DNA of 64,000 nucleotides, taken from contig JBAYIO010000006.1 of assembly GCA_041665605.1 (NCBI GenBank), positions 1 to 64,000 on the forward strand, given 5' to 3'. The notes under the pieces were generated by a model. The model searched no databases. It worked only from the letters and a program-made list of their open reading frames with translations, and was not told the DNA's origin. Shown one piece after another: positions 33,277 through 41,935 of the stretch (the first letter of the stretch is position 1; each line of letters starts with the position of its first letter). This DNA is from CAIPAT01 sp041665605. Its GTDB lineage: Bacteria; Verrucomicrobiota; Lentisphaeria; Victivallales; Victivallaceae. The position numbers and the translations under genes were made by a program.

Positions 33277-35187
33277 ATGTTTAGTAAAGACCTGAAAAAT
33301 TTGCGGACTTTTTTGTACGATGCTTACTGGCCGCCGTTTACTCCGGAATTAAGCTATGACCCTGCGCATGGAATCGAATTGTGCAAAAAAGCCAATGCAA
33401 ACGCCATCCGTTTCGGCTCCATCGGGAAGTATGCGCTTTATCCCAGTAAGATTGTTCCCAATCATCCGAGATTAAACCATCGTGATCTGTTGCAGGAAAC
33501 CATTGATGCCGGGAAGAAAGCCGGAGTCAGGGTTATCGGGTATATTCCAGTAGGACACGCCGTGCCCGCCAGATGGTTAAAACAATTGAAGCCGGAATGG
33601 ATATTCCGCAACGAAGCGGGCGAACCTGTCTCTCCGGAAACCCAGTATCGCCATTTTGGCGGAGAACCGCTCTTTTCAGTCTGCTCTTTCGGCGCATACC
33701 GGGGCGAAATACTGGAAGTCGTGAATGAGATTACCGCACACGACATTTATGCGGTATATCTTGACGGGCCGTATCAGGGATGGGGCGCGGAACACCTGAT
33801 TTGCCAGTGTGAATCGTGCAAAAAACGCTTTCTGGCTGAAACCGGTTATAAACTGCCGGACAATCAGCAGAAAAAGGAACTGGGCGGCATTTATCTGGAA
33901 TGGAGCCGGAATAATCTGCTTGGTTTATTGCGGGAAATCCGCCGGATAACCAAAGCGAAAAACTTGCCGCTGATGATGAACCGGACAGCCGGGGGACTGT
34001 GTGGAACCCGTTTTGAAATCGAGATGCTCAAAGAGGTGGATTGCTTTCTGATAGAATCTGACCGCGGGGGGATCGAGGGGTGCAGCGTGGCTTCGGCCCT
34101 TGGCAAAAAAATCTGGAACTATACTAACCGCCACGCCTGGCATCCGCGGCTTTCAAATGCGCCGTTTGAACAGCAAAGTCTGCTTTGCGGACGCAATACC
34201 CTGAGCTTTGGCGGCATCCCGATTGTTTCCTATGCCGGCCGTTTTTTCAACTCAGATAAACACATAGGCGCAATTACTCATCTGTTTAAGGACAGTGAAA
34301 AGGCGTTGAGTATTGCACCGGATGCCGTTATGAGCCGCTTCGCTTGTGTGTTGCGTAATTCCAGCGAACGGCAGTTCATTGCCGCAGAGATTGACGGAGT
34401 GGAAGTGACGGATGAGGCGCTGAACATTGCCGACAATTTCAGCGCTTCCGGAATTCCTGTCATGGTGTTGCCGGATCTGTTTCTGGATGACGCCACGCTG
34501 ATTAATTCATTTAAAATCCTGTTCGTGACGGAGTATATAAAACTTAATCCGACACGGGTGGAATTATTGCGTCAATTTGCGCAGAACGGCGGGACTGTCG
34601 TGTTTACCGGCATCATCCCGCCGGAGTTTACCGGCGTCAAACCGGCAGTTCCGGACGCCAGGCTGCAAGCCGTCCTGGAAACCCAGTACTGGTGCGAGAA
34701 GCGCTATGACTGCTATTTACGGATGCCGGGTTTTGATTTGCTTCCACAAATTACAAGCATCACACTGAAAAGTGTTGACGCCGATGTAATTGCGGACAGC
34801 GTAATTTATGATGCGGACGGCGAAATATCCTTTCCATCGATTTTCAAGCGGAAGGTGGGTTGCGGCTGTTGCATTGTTTTTGATTCCCCGATAGAGAAAA
34901 TTTTATCTAAAGACGGTAGCGAAATAAACCGTTTCTTCCAGACGGTTTGCATGGAAGATATCAAACCGCCGCTGGTTTTACGCGAAAACAGTGTTCCAGT
35001 ATCAGTATCTTTATTGGAAAACGCAGGGGCGCAATTCCTTTATGTGGTCGCGTCCGGTACCGGCAGCATAAAGTTCTCTACTGGTGTCGGCAAAACCGGA
35101 CAGTCCAATTTTGGCGGAGGACTGAAGCAGGACGGCAATGACTTCACCCTGAGTTTTAATGAATTTGAAATTGTAACACTGAAATAG
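33277..35187 (+). CDS. GHL6-like putative glycoside hydrolase
   Basis: A 636-residue protein with no signal peptide. The first 350 residues look like a TIM barrel (YDAYWPPFTPEL, GVRVIGYIPVGHA, YAVYLDGPYQGWG near 152, FLIESDRGG near 249). CQCESCKKRF near 173 is typical of the hypothetical glycosyl hydrolase 6 group and may bind a metal. From about residue 380 comes a glutamine-amidotransferase-like domain (GIPVMVLPDLFLDDATL, LLRQFAQNGGTVVFTG), as in the trimerisation domain of beta-galactosidases, then a small beta domain. The family is considered fucosidase- or galactosidase-like, without certainty. AAGGAAG precedes the ATG. Confidence 0.7.
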   Translation: MFSKDLKNLRTFLYDAYWPPFTPELSYDPAHGIELCKKANANAIRFGSIGKYALYPSKIVPNHPRLNHRDLLQETIDAGKKAGVRVIGYIPVGHAVPARWLKQLKPEWIFRNEAGEPVSPETQYRHFGGEPLFSVCSFGAYRGEILEVVNEITAHDIYAVYLDGPYQGWGAEHLICQCESCKKRFLAETGYKLPDNQQKKELGGIYLEWSRNNLLGLLREIRRITKAKNLPLMMNRTAGGLCGTRFEIEMLKEVDCFLIESDRGGIEGCSVASALGKKIWNYTNRHAWHPRLSNAPFEQQSLLCGRNTLSFGGIPIVSYAGRFFNSDKHIGAITHLFKDSEKALSIAPDAVMSRFACVLRNSSERQFIAAEIDGVEVTDEALNIADNFSASGIPVMVLPDLFLDDATLINSFKILFVTEYIKLNPTRVELLRQFAQNGGTVVFTGIIPPEFTGVKPAVPDARLQAVLETQYWCEKRYDCYLRMPGFDLLPQITSITLKSVDADVIADSVIYDADGEISFPSIFKRKVGCGCCIVFDSPIEKILSKDGSEINRFFQTVCMEDIKPPLVLRENSVPVSVSLLENAGAQFLYVVASGTGSIKFSTGVGKTGQSNFGGGLKQDGNDFTLSFNEFEIVTLK

Positions 35188-35198
35188 GAGATATAAAA

Positions 35199-35960
35199 AT
35201 GGGTTCTTTAAGAGGGAAAAAAGCCTTAATTACCGGAGGCGGACAGGGACTTGGTGCCGCTATTTGCAGAGAACTGGCAGCACAAGGTTGTAATATCGCC
35301 ATACATTATTTTTCCAGCGTGCAAGGGGCGGATGAAATCTGCGCGGAAGCTAAAAAAAACGGTGTCAAGGCCATTGCACTTCAGGCTGATTTGACCGATG
35401 AGACGCAAGCGCTGGAGTTGGTGGATAACGCCGCCGCCGCATTAGGCGGGATTGACATTCTGATAAACAACACCGGGGATCTGGTCAAGCGAGTTTATCT
35501 GGAAGAGATAGATGATGAGTTTTGGGATAAAGTCATGGATGTAAACATCCGCAGCATGATGTACGTGTCAAAATATGCAGTCAAATATCTTGCCGAGGCA
35601 GGCGGGGCTAGTATCGTGAACCTGGCCTCGCTGGCAGGACGCAAGGGCGGGCATTCCGGCTCGCTGGTATACTCAACCAGCAAAGGAGCGGTCATCACCT
35701 GGACGCGTGCGCTGGCTGGCGAGCTGGCGGGACGCGGCATCAGGGTGAATTGCGTCGCCCCCGGCCTGATGCTGGGAACGCGTTTCCATAACACTCACAC
35801 GACTGAGGAGTCTGCCCGGAAAACAATTGAAGGCATTCCGCTGGGACGCGCCGGCACGGCTGAAGACGTCGCGCGTCCGGTGATATTTCTGGCGTCCGAG
35901 TACGATGGCTTTATTACCGGGGCAACTCTGGATATTAACGGCGGAGTATATTGCGCATGA
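35199..35960 (+). CDS. Short-chain dehydrogenase/reductase
   Basis: A 253-residue classical SDR. It has a TGGGQGLG cofactor loop near residue 12, NNTG near 92, a catalytic Ser in NLASLAGR, and YSTSKGA near 155 giving the Tyr and Lys. The C-terminal DINGGVY matches FabG-like sugar dehydrogenases. It probably oxidises the sugar released by the glycosidases, in the manner of fucose or galactose dehydrogenases. AGGAG precedes the ATG. The stop overlaps the next start (ATGA at 35957-35960). Confidence 0.9.
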   Translation: MGSLRGKKALITGGGQGLGAAICRELAAQGCNIAIHYFSSVQGADEICAEAKKNGVKAIALQADLTDETQALELVDNAAAALGGIDILINNTGDLVKRVYLEEIDDEFWDKVMDVNIRSMMYVSKYAVKYLAEAGGASIVNLASLAGRKGGHSGSLVYSTSKGAVITWTRALAGELAGRGIRVNCVAPGLMLGTRFHNTHTTEESARKTIEGIPLGRAGTAEDVARPVIFLASEYDGFITGATLDINGGVYCA

Positions 35961-37981
35961 ATATGAAAGCTGAAATTACGCGGCAGCATGATGCAATCCT
36001 GCTGAACAACAAATTCTTGCGGATTAAAGTATCGTTGACTCCTTTTTTTCATATTGATGAATTTTGCAGTAATGACGGTGATGTCATTGTTAGGAACGAA
36101 AATCATCTGCTGCTGGCTGATCGCCTAAGCTATGACTTGCATAAGTCCGGAAACTGCCGGTTTGACGGTCTGGAAATCACCGTTCCCGAAGCGCTTTACC
36201 AGTCCTCCGGCATCAAAGCGGTGCTGACTTACCGGATCGCGGTTCCCGGCGGCGAATTGACCTTATGCCGCCATCTTTACCTTTACGACGACGCGGCGGC
36301 GGTGCGCTGGTATGATCTTTACAGTTCCACTGTTCCGCTGGCCGGAATGTATTATTCCGATCTCGGCGGATTCAAGGTGGAAACAGATGTTTCACCGGCA
36401 TGCGTGGATTATTTCACCTGTACCGACCAGTCCAACTGGCGGCTCAAGGAAAAAGCGGCAGCCGTCAAAAACCAGGGTAGTTTTCTGCTGTTTCCGGACG
36501 ATAGCGGTAAAGGCGTCTTTTTCTACAAAGAAGGGCCTCTTCCCGATAGCCAGCCGATCAAAGGCGAATATGATTTTCTGTGGGACAGTTCAGGCCGAAC
36601 CGTAAATATGGCCGGTTTGGGATTTGACAATCTGCGCCCCGGCGAACTGCGCCGGGCGAACGGTTGCGTCATCGGCCTGATTGAAGAATCCAGTTCGCTG
36701 CTGGGATTGCATCGTTATCAGGCAGCGCGCTATAACTGCGACCCCGCTTCCGAAGTGGAAACCATGACCAATTCATGGCCTGCTTTCGGCAAGGACATCA
36801 ACGAGGCGAAGATCATGCAGGAAGTGGAGGCGGCTGCCGTTTCCGGAATTAAGACCCTGTTCATTGACGACGGCTGGTTCGAAACCTTTATGGGCGACGT
36901 TGACCTGAAAAAGTTCCCCAATTCGTTGATTGCAATCAGCCGGAGGTGTGCCGAACTCGACATCAACCTCGGCATCTGGATGAATCCGCTGGGTATGGAT
37001 TCGGCGCGGCCCGAAGCCAAAGAGTGGGATGGCGCCGAATGCCGCGATACGATGAAAGAAGATAATCCATGGAATCTGCTGGCCAGAAGCAACGATTTTG
37101 TTCCTGTGGAAATGCGTTCACTCGGTCATGGCGAAACCTATAGCGGGATGGACTTGTGCAATCCGGAATATTTCCGCCATATCCGGGAGAAAATAATTGG
37201 CCTGTACCGGGAATTCGGAGTTAAACGCTTTAAATTCGACCTTTATCAGTTGAGTCTCTATGATACACTGCTGGGGGACGCCAATCTGCATTACGAAGCA
37301 TACCGTCAACTCCTGCATGAGCTGAAGACTGCCATTCCCGGACTGGTGATTTCGATGGATGTCACCCGCCGCAACCGTCCGAACTTCGATTTCGGCCTGG
37401 ACTACGGTCGCCTGTTTCTGGAAAACAGAGGACGCAGCCTCAAAGATCACCGTTATTATCACCCGTACATTTCGTTACGCAACCTGTGGTACACGTTGAA
37501 ATACGCTCCGGCTCGCAAGCTGGAAATAGAGATGATGCCCCAGATCGATGACTCCTGTTATCCGCTGGAATATATTATTGGCACCGCCGTTTTCGCCAAT
37601 CCGCTCTACTGGGGAGCGCTGGCGGAACTTTCTCCGGAGAAAAAACAGGCAAGCCGGGATTTCTTCAAGCGTCTGGCTCCTCGCCGGCTGGAGATCATGC
37701 GCGGGCTGGTTTTTCCGGCGGGGGCAATGCCGGATCGCGGAAACTTCAGCGCAATCGTGTCGGTTTGTCCGGAATTCCCGGAAAAATGCTGCGGCTATAT
37801 CGGGGTTTACCGCAATGGCGCCGACTCAAATACCGCCGAAATAAGTATTCCGTTACTGCGTGGCCGCAGCCTGAAACTGGAAACCGTCTGCGGCGACTCC
37901 GGGGCATTGCTCAGCAACGGAATTTTATACTGTAAATCTGCTTCCGCGTTTGATTTTCAGCTTTATTGTTTTAATGAATGA
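35957..37981 (+). CDS. GH36-like alpha-galactosidase-type glycoside hydrolase
   Basis: About 674 residues. An N-terminal beta-sandwich (to about 260) is followed by a TIM barrel: FIDDGWFETFMGD near 301, LGIWMNPLGMD near 335, and RFKFDLYQLSLYD near 424, where the Asp of KFD is the expected nucleophile of clan GH-D. The general acid is probably an Asp in the later part of the barrel (PQIDDSCYP). A small C-terminal beta domain ends the protein. There is no signal peptide. I chose the ATG at 35957, which overlaps the SDR stop, with GCGGAG upstream. Expected action is on alpha-galactosides; the exact substrate is unknown. Confidence 0.75.
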   Translation: MNMKAEITRQHDAILLNNKFLRIKVSLTPFFHIDEFCSNDGDVIVRNENHLLLADRLSYDLHKSGNCRFDGLEITVPEALYQSSGIKAVLTYRIAVPGGELTLCRHLYLYDDAAAVRWYDLYSSTVPLAGMYYSDLGGFKVETDVSPACVDYFTCTDQSNWRLKEKAAAVKNQGSFLLFPDDSGKGVFFYKEGPLPDSQPIKGEYDFLWDSSGRTVNMAGLGFDNLRPGELRRANGCVIGLIEESSSLLGLHRYQAARYNCDPASEVETMTNSWPAFGKDINEAKIMQEVEAAAVSGIKTLFIDDGWFETFMGDVDLKKFPNSLIAISRRCAELDINLGIWMNPLGMDSARPEAKEWDGAECRDTMKEDNPWNLLARSNDFVPVEMRSLGHGETYSGMDLCNPEYFRHIREKIIGLYREFGVKRFKFDLYQLSLYDTLLGDANLHYEAYRQLLHELKTAIPGLVISMDVTRRNRPNFDFGLDYGRLFLENRGRSLKDHRYYHPYISLRNLWYTLKYAPARKLEIEMMPQIDDSCYPLEYIIGTAVFANPLYWGALAELSPEKKQASRDFFKRLAPRRLEIMRGLVFPAGAMPDRGNFSAIVSVCPEFPEKCCGYIGVYRNGADSNTAEISIPLLRGRSLKLETVCGDSGALLSNGILYCKSASAFDFQLYCFNE

Positions 37982-37995
37982 AACAGGATGATACA

Positions 37996-38628
37996 ATGAA
38001 CTTGAAGCAACTTATAGAAAACTCTGAGTATTTTGTCTGGCTGGCGCTGGGCGACAGTATAACCGAATACAACCATTGCACGGAAGGCTATGAGAATTAC
38101 CTTCAGCATTTTGACACGCTATTAAGAATCGCGTATTCCAAGCGCAAATATACGATTATAAATTCCGCCATCGGCGGCAGCGCGTTAAGCGATGACGCCG
38201 ACTTTGCCATCGACAAAATCCGGCGGTTCAAACCGGACTTTGTCACTGCCATGTTCGGCATGAATGACTCCGGACGCGGCAAAGCCGGGCAGGAACAATT
38301 TAAAGCTGCGCTGACCAGATTGTGCATGTTCTGCAAAGACAACCGGATTCCGCTGCTGCTGCTCTCTCAGAACCCGCTGGATTATTCATGCGGCATAGAC
38401 TGCATACAACGCAGGGAAAGTCTCTCGGAATATATGGATATCGTCAAACAAACCGCCAAAGCATGCGAAGTGGAACTGGTTGACATCTACACAGTCTGGT
38501 CCCAAAGCATCCTTGAACAGAATAATAATGAGCATTTCAAGCTGTTGCACGACGGCATACACCCCAATCACAAAGGGCACGAATATATTTATGAGATCAT
38601 CAAAAAGCAAATCTACGCCGGAAAATAA
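37996..38628 (+). CDS. SGNH/GDSL-family hydrolase (esterase)
   Basis: A 210-residue cytoplasmic SGNH hydrolase. It has LALGDSIT with the nucleophile Ser21, a block II Gly in IGGSAL, FGMNDS near 87 with the block III Asn, and DGIHPNHKGHEY near 185 with the Asp and His. The family removes acetyl or other acyl groups from sugars. An ATG at 37978 overlaps the previous stop, but the ATG at 37996 has AGGA seven bases upstream and removes only six residues, so I prefer it. It is the last gene of the operon and probably deacylates the glycan substrate. Confidence 0.85.
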   Translation: MNLKQLIENSEYFVWLALGDSITEYNHCTEGYENYLQHFDTLLRIAYSKRKYTIINSAIGGSALSDDADFAIDKIRRFKPDFVTAMFGMNDSGRGKAGQEQFKAALTRLCMFCKDNRIPLLLLSQNPLDYSCGIDCIQRRESLSEYMDIVKQTAKACEVELVDIYTVWSQSILEQNNNEHFKLLHDGIHPNHKGHEYIYEIIKKQIYAGK

Positions 38629-38742
38629 AGTCTGCTTGCATTTCGCGCAAACGGGCGGTATGTTTGAAGTAGAGAAGCTGCGGCAGACGGTTCCGGCAGA
38701 CCGGTTTGTCAATAATTAGTAATATCATTTGTCCTTAATATA

Positions 38743-38770
38743 TTGAAATATTTATATAGTGCAATATAAT
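38743..38770 (+). promoter_or_regulatory. Sigma-70 promoter of the DUF948/YtxH pair
   Basis: TTGAAA (38743-38748), a 16-bp spacer and TATAAT (38765-38770). The leader before the ATG at 38867 is about 90 nt and AU-rich. Confidence 0.6.
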
Positions 38771-38866
38771 AACTATTGTAGAACTGAAGAATTGACGGAC
38801 TGTTGTTCTCTCAATTTATGAAAGCGCCGCATTGCTATTTAATTTAAGAAGAGGAGGCATGTAAAA

Positions 38867-39295
38867 ATGTCAACTGCCTTGGAAATTGCGTCATTAATCG
38901 CGTTGATCTTGTTTATTATTCTGGTTCTCTGTCTGATTCCGACGGTCTTCTATGTCCGGCGCAAGCTGGCGGATTTGCTGCTCGCAACCAGGAATCTGGA
39001 AGCGGAGTTGCATATTATCGTACAAGACAGCCGTGAACTGGTACAGAACGTCAACGCCCTCACCCAGCGGGTTAACGAACAATTGGACGATGCAGGCAAA
39101 GTAGTGCATGTCGTGGCCCGGTGGGCTGATATGGCAAACCGGCTCGTCACGGCTGTCGGCATGATAATTGAGCCGCCAGTTACAGGATTAGCTAGAAACA
39201 TTAGTCTTTTTCGGCTTGGGCTTTCCGTATTTACGCAAGTCCTATGCTCGAAAAAACCAAATAAACAACCAAACGAGGAGGAAGATCATGTGTAA
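38867..39295 (+). CDS. DUF948-like membrane protein
   Basis: A 142-residue protein with one N-terminal transmembrane helix (residues 5-28) followed by a coiled coil rich in Glu, Asp, Gln and Val (LEAELHIIVQDSRELVQNVN). This is the layout of DUF948 proteins, often encoded beside YtxH proteins and associated with general stress. GAGGAGG lies nine bases before the ATG. It overlaps the YtxH-like gene by eight bases. The molecular role of the family is not established. Confidence 0.7.
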   Translation: MSTALEIASLIALILFIILVLCLIPTVFYVRRKLADLLLATRNLEAELHIIVQDSRELVQNVNALTQRVNEQLDDAGKVVHVVARWADMANRLVTAVGMIIEPPVTGLARNISLFRLGLSVFTQVLCSKKPNKQPNEEEDHV

Positions 39296-39566
39296 CGAAA
39301 ACTCATCACTGGGAACCATTTTGGCAGCATTCGCAGTCGGAGCAATCGCCGGAGCAGGATTGGCATTGCTCTATGCGCCGCAATCCGGCAAGGAAACGCG
39401 TGAACTGCTGGCTAAGCGCACACGCGAACTGAAAGACAAAGTCGGCGAAAAAGTGGACGACGCCAAAGAAATGCTGGCTGAAAAGAAAGCCATGATTGCC
39501 GCCGCCTATGAAGCCGGCAAGCAGGCCATGAATGAAAAAAAGGCTAAAGACTCCAATCCCGCCTGA
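39288..39566 (+). CDS. YtxH-domain protein
   Basis: A 92-residue protein. A glycine/alanine-rich transmembrane helix (AAFAVGAIAGAGLALLYAP, residues 13-31) is followed by PQSGKETR, a signature of YtxH proteins, and an amphipathic Lys/Glu/Ala-rich helix. The frame is open upstream, but the ATG at 39288 has a strong GAGGAGG and overlaps the DUF948 gene. It is probably a general stress or envelope-associated protein acting with its neighbour. Confidence 0.85.
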   Translation: MCNENSSLGTILAAFAVGAIAGAGLALLYAPQSGKETRELLAKRTRELKDKVGEKVDDAKEMLAEKKAMIAAAYEAGKQAMNEKKAKDSNPA

Positions 39567-39587
39567 TCTTGCCTGAGTTAGAAAAAA

Positions 39588-39640
39588 ATGTAGCGATTAT
39601 CCATTTTTATTAATGGATAATTTCGCTGCATTTTACGTTT
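39588..39640 (+). terminator. Intrinsic terminator after the YtxH gene
   Basis: A long hairpin (39588-39605 with 39612-39631, one small bulge) is followed by a T-rich tract and preceded by seven A, so it may work in both directions. Confidence 0.7.
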
Positions 39641-39888
39641 AGTCCCGCAATTATCTGCTTTCAGCTCCGTCATTGGCGAAATCATACAGCGAGTTATTCC
39701 GAAAAGTTTGTATCCAAAAGTTAAAAATTTCTTAATATAGTGCGAAATCGCGAAATAATGAATTTCTGACAGTCTGTATGGTTCCCCTGCCTTTTATATT
39801 CCGCATTAATGCTGCATTTTTCTGCTTTTCGGGATTTTTAGTGTAACTTTTTGCTTATCCAAACCACTATAATAATGACAGAGGAATT
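39641..39888. promoter_or_regulatory. Intergenic region upstream of the sigma-factor operon
   Basis: No gene is visible. TATAAT at 39868-39873 lies 20 bp before the predicted start but has no good -35 box at the usual distance. A GTAACTTT-like sequence near 39842 could instead be part of an ECF-type promoter. I cannot separate these readings. Confidence 0.3.
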
Positions 39889-40497
39889 TTGGAAGCAGGT
39901 GTTAACATAAATATGCATAGACATGAAGATGCCGCGATTGCAGGGGCGATACTTCAGGGTGATGTTGAACGGTATGGCGAGTTGCTCGATAAATATCAGG
40001 ATTCAGTATACGCAATCGTTGCCCGGCGGGTTCCGGCGGATGCGGTTGGCGTAGTGTCTCAGGATGCTTTTGTCCGGGCTTACCAGTCGCTGCCTAGTTA
40101 TGGCGGGGATGCACCGTTCGGCAACTGGATGTCGCGCATTGCGATCCGTTCATGCTGTGCTTACTGGCGGGAGCAGATGCGCCACCGGGCGCACCTGGTC
40201 AGCATGTCTCCGACGGAAGACCAGCGGCGGTGGATCGAACAGGCCGCCGCCTGTAAAAAACCGGATGAGGCCGATCATCTGGTCAAACACGCGGAAGCGG
40301 CTGGGATATTGGAATGGCTGCTGGGACAATTATCGCCGGAAGACCGGACTTTGATTGAATCGGTTTATATCGACGGGAAGTTGTTAAGAGAAGTGGCGGC
40401 GGCATTGGAATGGAGTCTTATCAAAACGAAAGTCAGAGCAATGCGGGTCAGACGCAAGATGCGGCAGTTGCTCGAATCAATCGGAGAGTCATTATGA
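39889..40497 (+). CDS. ECF-type RNA polymerase sigma factor
   Basis: About 202 residues. Region 2 spans about 20-95 (LLDKYQDSVYAIVARRVP, SQDAFVRAYQSLPSYGGDAP, FGNWMSRIAIRSCCAYWRE). Region 4 is at 145-195 (LSPEDRTLIESVYIDGKLLR, VAAALEWSLIKTKVRAMRVR). Start choice is uncertain: TTG 39889 has AGAGGAA close upstream; ATG 39913 (MHRHED) has AGGTG eleven bases upstream. It heads an operon whose second gene overlaps it (ATGA) and probably encodes its anti-sigma factor, followed by Spy/CpxP-like exported proteins. An envelope stress response is likely. Confidence 0.85.
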   Translation: MEAGVNINMHRHEDAAIAGAILQGDVERYGELLDKYQDSVYAIVARRVPADAVGVVSQDAFVRAYQSLPSYGGDAPFGNWMSRIAIRSCCAYWREQMRHRAHLVSMSPTEDQRRWIEQAAACKKPDEADHLVKHAEAAGILEWLLGQLSPEDRTLIESVYIDGKLLREVAAALEWSLIKTKVRAMRVRRKMRQLLESIGESL

Positions 40498-40808
40498 AAA
40501 AAGAAGAAATCAATCATTTGGAAGCGATCCTGTCAGCCGTGTTCAGGGCAGGCAAAGATATTCACCCGGCGCCGGAATGGCGGACGGGGGTCATGGGGGC
40601 GGTCCGCCGCTGTCATGCCGCTGAATGCATAGCCTTAAATTCCGCGATGATACCGGTCAAACTGATGTGGCGGCTGGCCATGGGATCGGCGGTTGCCGCG
40701 CTGTTCTGCGCCGTGCTGTATATGACGTTTCCGGCACAAAAATCAGCGGCTGCTGAAGTTCCGCTGGACAGTTTTGAAAATGCCGTAACCGTAGTGACTA
40801 AAATATAG
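40494..40808 (+). CDS. Single-pass membrane protein, probable anti-sigma factor
   Basis: A 104-residue protein with a cytoplasmic N-terminus of about 55 residues, one transmembrane helix (LMWRLAMGSAVAALFCAVLY, about 62-81) and a short exterior tail. Size, topology and the 4-bp overlap with the sigma factor gene (ATGA at 40494-40497) fit an anti-sigma factor. No zinc-type HxxxCxxC motif is present, so it would be of another class. Assignment rests mainly on context. Confidence 0.55.
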   Translation: MKKEEINHLEAILSAVFRAGKDIHPAPEWRTGVMGAVRRCHAAECIALNSAMIPVKLMWRLAMGSAVAALFCAVLYMTFPAQKSAAAEVPLDSFENAVTVVTKI

Positions 40809-40822
40809 GAGAGTCCGTGATA

Positions 40823-41284
40823 ATGAAGAATAACAGTCTTTGGATGATAACGCTGTGGGCCGGTACATTGTTTTTTTCCGGCGCTGTTGCCGGTTTTTTT
40901 GTGAGTCATCTGGTCGCTCCGCCGCCGCCGTGGCACAACCGTTCCGGCCAGCCTCCGCCTCCACCTTCTCCGGAAAAACTTAAGCAGATGATTAGCGACC
41001 GCACTATCGACCGGCTTAAACTGACGCGTGAACAGCAGCAGCAGGCAATGCCCGCAATTGACCGCCTGGTCGAACGCATGGAACAGTTACGGAAGATGCA
41101 TTCTCCTGAATATCTGGCGGTTTTTACGGAATTTTTTGACCGGCTTACACCAGTACTGGGGCCGGAACAGAAGCCGGAACTGGAAAAACTGCGGATGGAA
41201 TTTATCGAGCAGCACGGCAGCAAAGGTAAAAATCCCCCGGAAAGACCGGAGCACAGAGATGATCACCGGGAAAATAATTTTTAA
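40823..41284 (+). CDS. Membrane-anchored Spy/CpxP-like protein
   Basis: A 153-residue protein with an N-terminal transmembrane or signal-anchor helix (residues 7-29) and a Pro-rich linker (APPPPWHNRSGQPPPPPSPE). A helical domain follows with LKLTREQQQQAMPAIDRLVE, LTPVLGPEQKPELEKLR and a charged C-terminus. LTREQ and LGPEQ are the repeated helix-start signatures of the Spy/CpxP/zinc-resistance (LTXXQ) family of periplasmic stress chaperones and sensors. The frame has an upstream GTG; the ATG at 40823 suits AGGAGAG better. It may modulate the sigma/anti-sigma pair encoded just before. Confidence 0.7.
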   Translation: MKNNSLWMITLWAGTLFFSGAVAGFFVSHLVAPPPPWHNRSGQPPPPPSPEKLKQMISDRTIDRLKLTREQQQQAMPAIDRLVERMEQLRKMHSPEYLAVFTEFFDRLTPVLGPEQKPELEKLRMEFIEQHGSKGKNPPERPEHRDDHRENNF

Positions 41285-41309
41285 AAACTGAAAGATATTT
41301 CACCATTAA

Positions 41310-41915
41310 ATGCGTAATAAACAACAAAAATTTACATTAGTGGAACTCCTGACCGTGATCGCGATCATCGCGATTCTTGCCGGATTGCTGTTTCCTGTTA
41401 TGGGAAAAATCCGGGGCAAAGCCAAACTGTCTCAATGCGTAAGCAACCTCCGACAGGCGGGAATCGCCTTTTCGTCTTATATGACAGTGTCCCATGACAC
41501 TTTTCCGGTAGCGGCAATGAAACCGACGGTCAACACTTCCGACCTGCGCATCGCGGATGTCCTGAAAAGCTATGTCGGCAACAACAGTAAAGTATTTCAG
41601 TGTCCGTCCGATATTCTGCCGGAAAAAGCATACTCCGGCAATACCGCAGACAAGACATTTTTTGAGGCCGAGGGTTGCAGCTATGAATATGCCAGCATGC
41701 TCGGCGGGCGCAAATTAGGTGCGAAAATGGGCCGGGACAATATGTCATCATCCGACCGGATAGTCATGTTCGACTATGAATGCTTTCACCGGACTTCAAA
41801 TATTCTAAGCATCAATCAGGACGAAAGCGACATTGCCGAGAAAATCAATGTACCAAGTAAGGGTGGAGCCAAGAATTATCTGTTCGCCGACTGGCATGTC
41901 AGCGATAAATTGTAA
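41310..41915 (+). CDS. Type II secretion-type pseudopilin with Lentisphaerota-like signature
   Basis: A 201-residue prepilin-like protein. QKFTLVELLTVIAIIAIL at the N-terminus is a class III signal: cleavage would fall before Phe8, with Glu12 as the conserved fifth residue. Lys instead of Gly precedes the cleavage site. The globular part ends in YLFADWHVSDKL, similar to the HxG-type ends of DUF1559-like proteins that are very numerous in this phylum and in Planctomycetes. No secretion-machine genes are near. It lies in the middle of the sigma-factor operon; its Shine-Dalgarno is weak. Confidence 0.85.
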   Translation: MRNKQQKFTLVELLTVIAIIAILAGLLFPVMGKIRGKAKLSQCVSNLRQAGIAFSSYMTVSHDTFPVAAMKPTVNTSDLRIADVLKSYVGNNSKVFQCPSDILPEKAYSGNTADKTFFEAEGCSYEYASMLGGRKLGAKMGRDNMSSSDRIVMFDYECFHRTSNILSINQDESDIAEKINVPSKGGAKNYLFADWHVSDKL

Positions 41916-41935
41916 TATCAGGAGAAGAATATATT

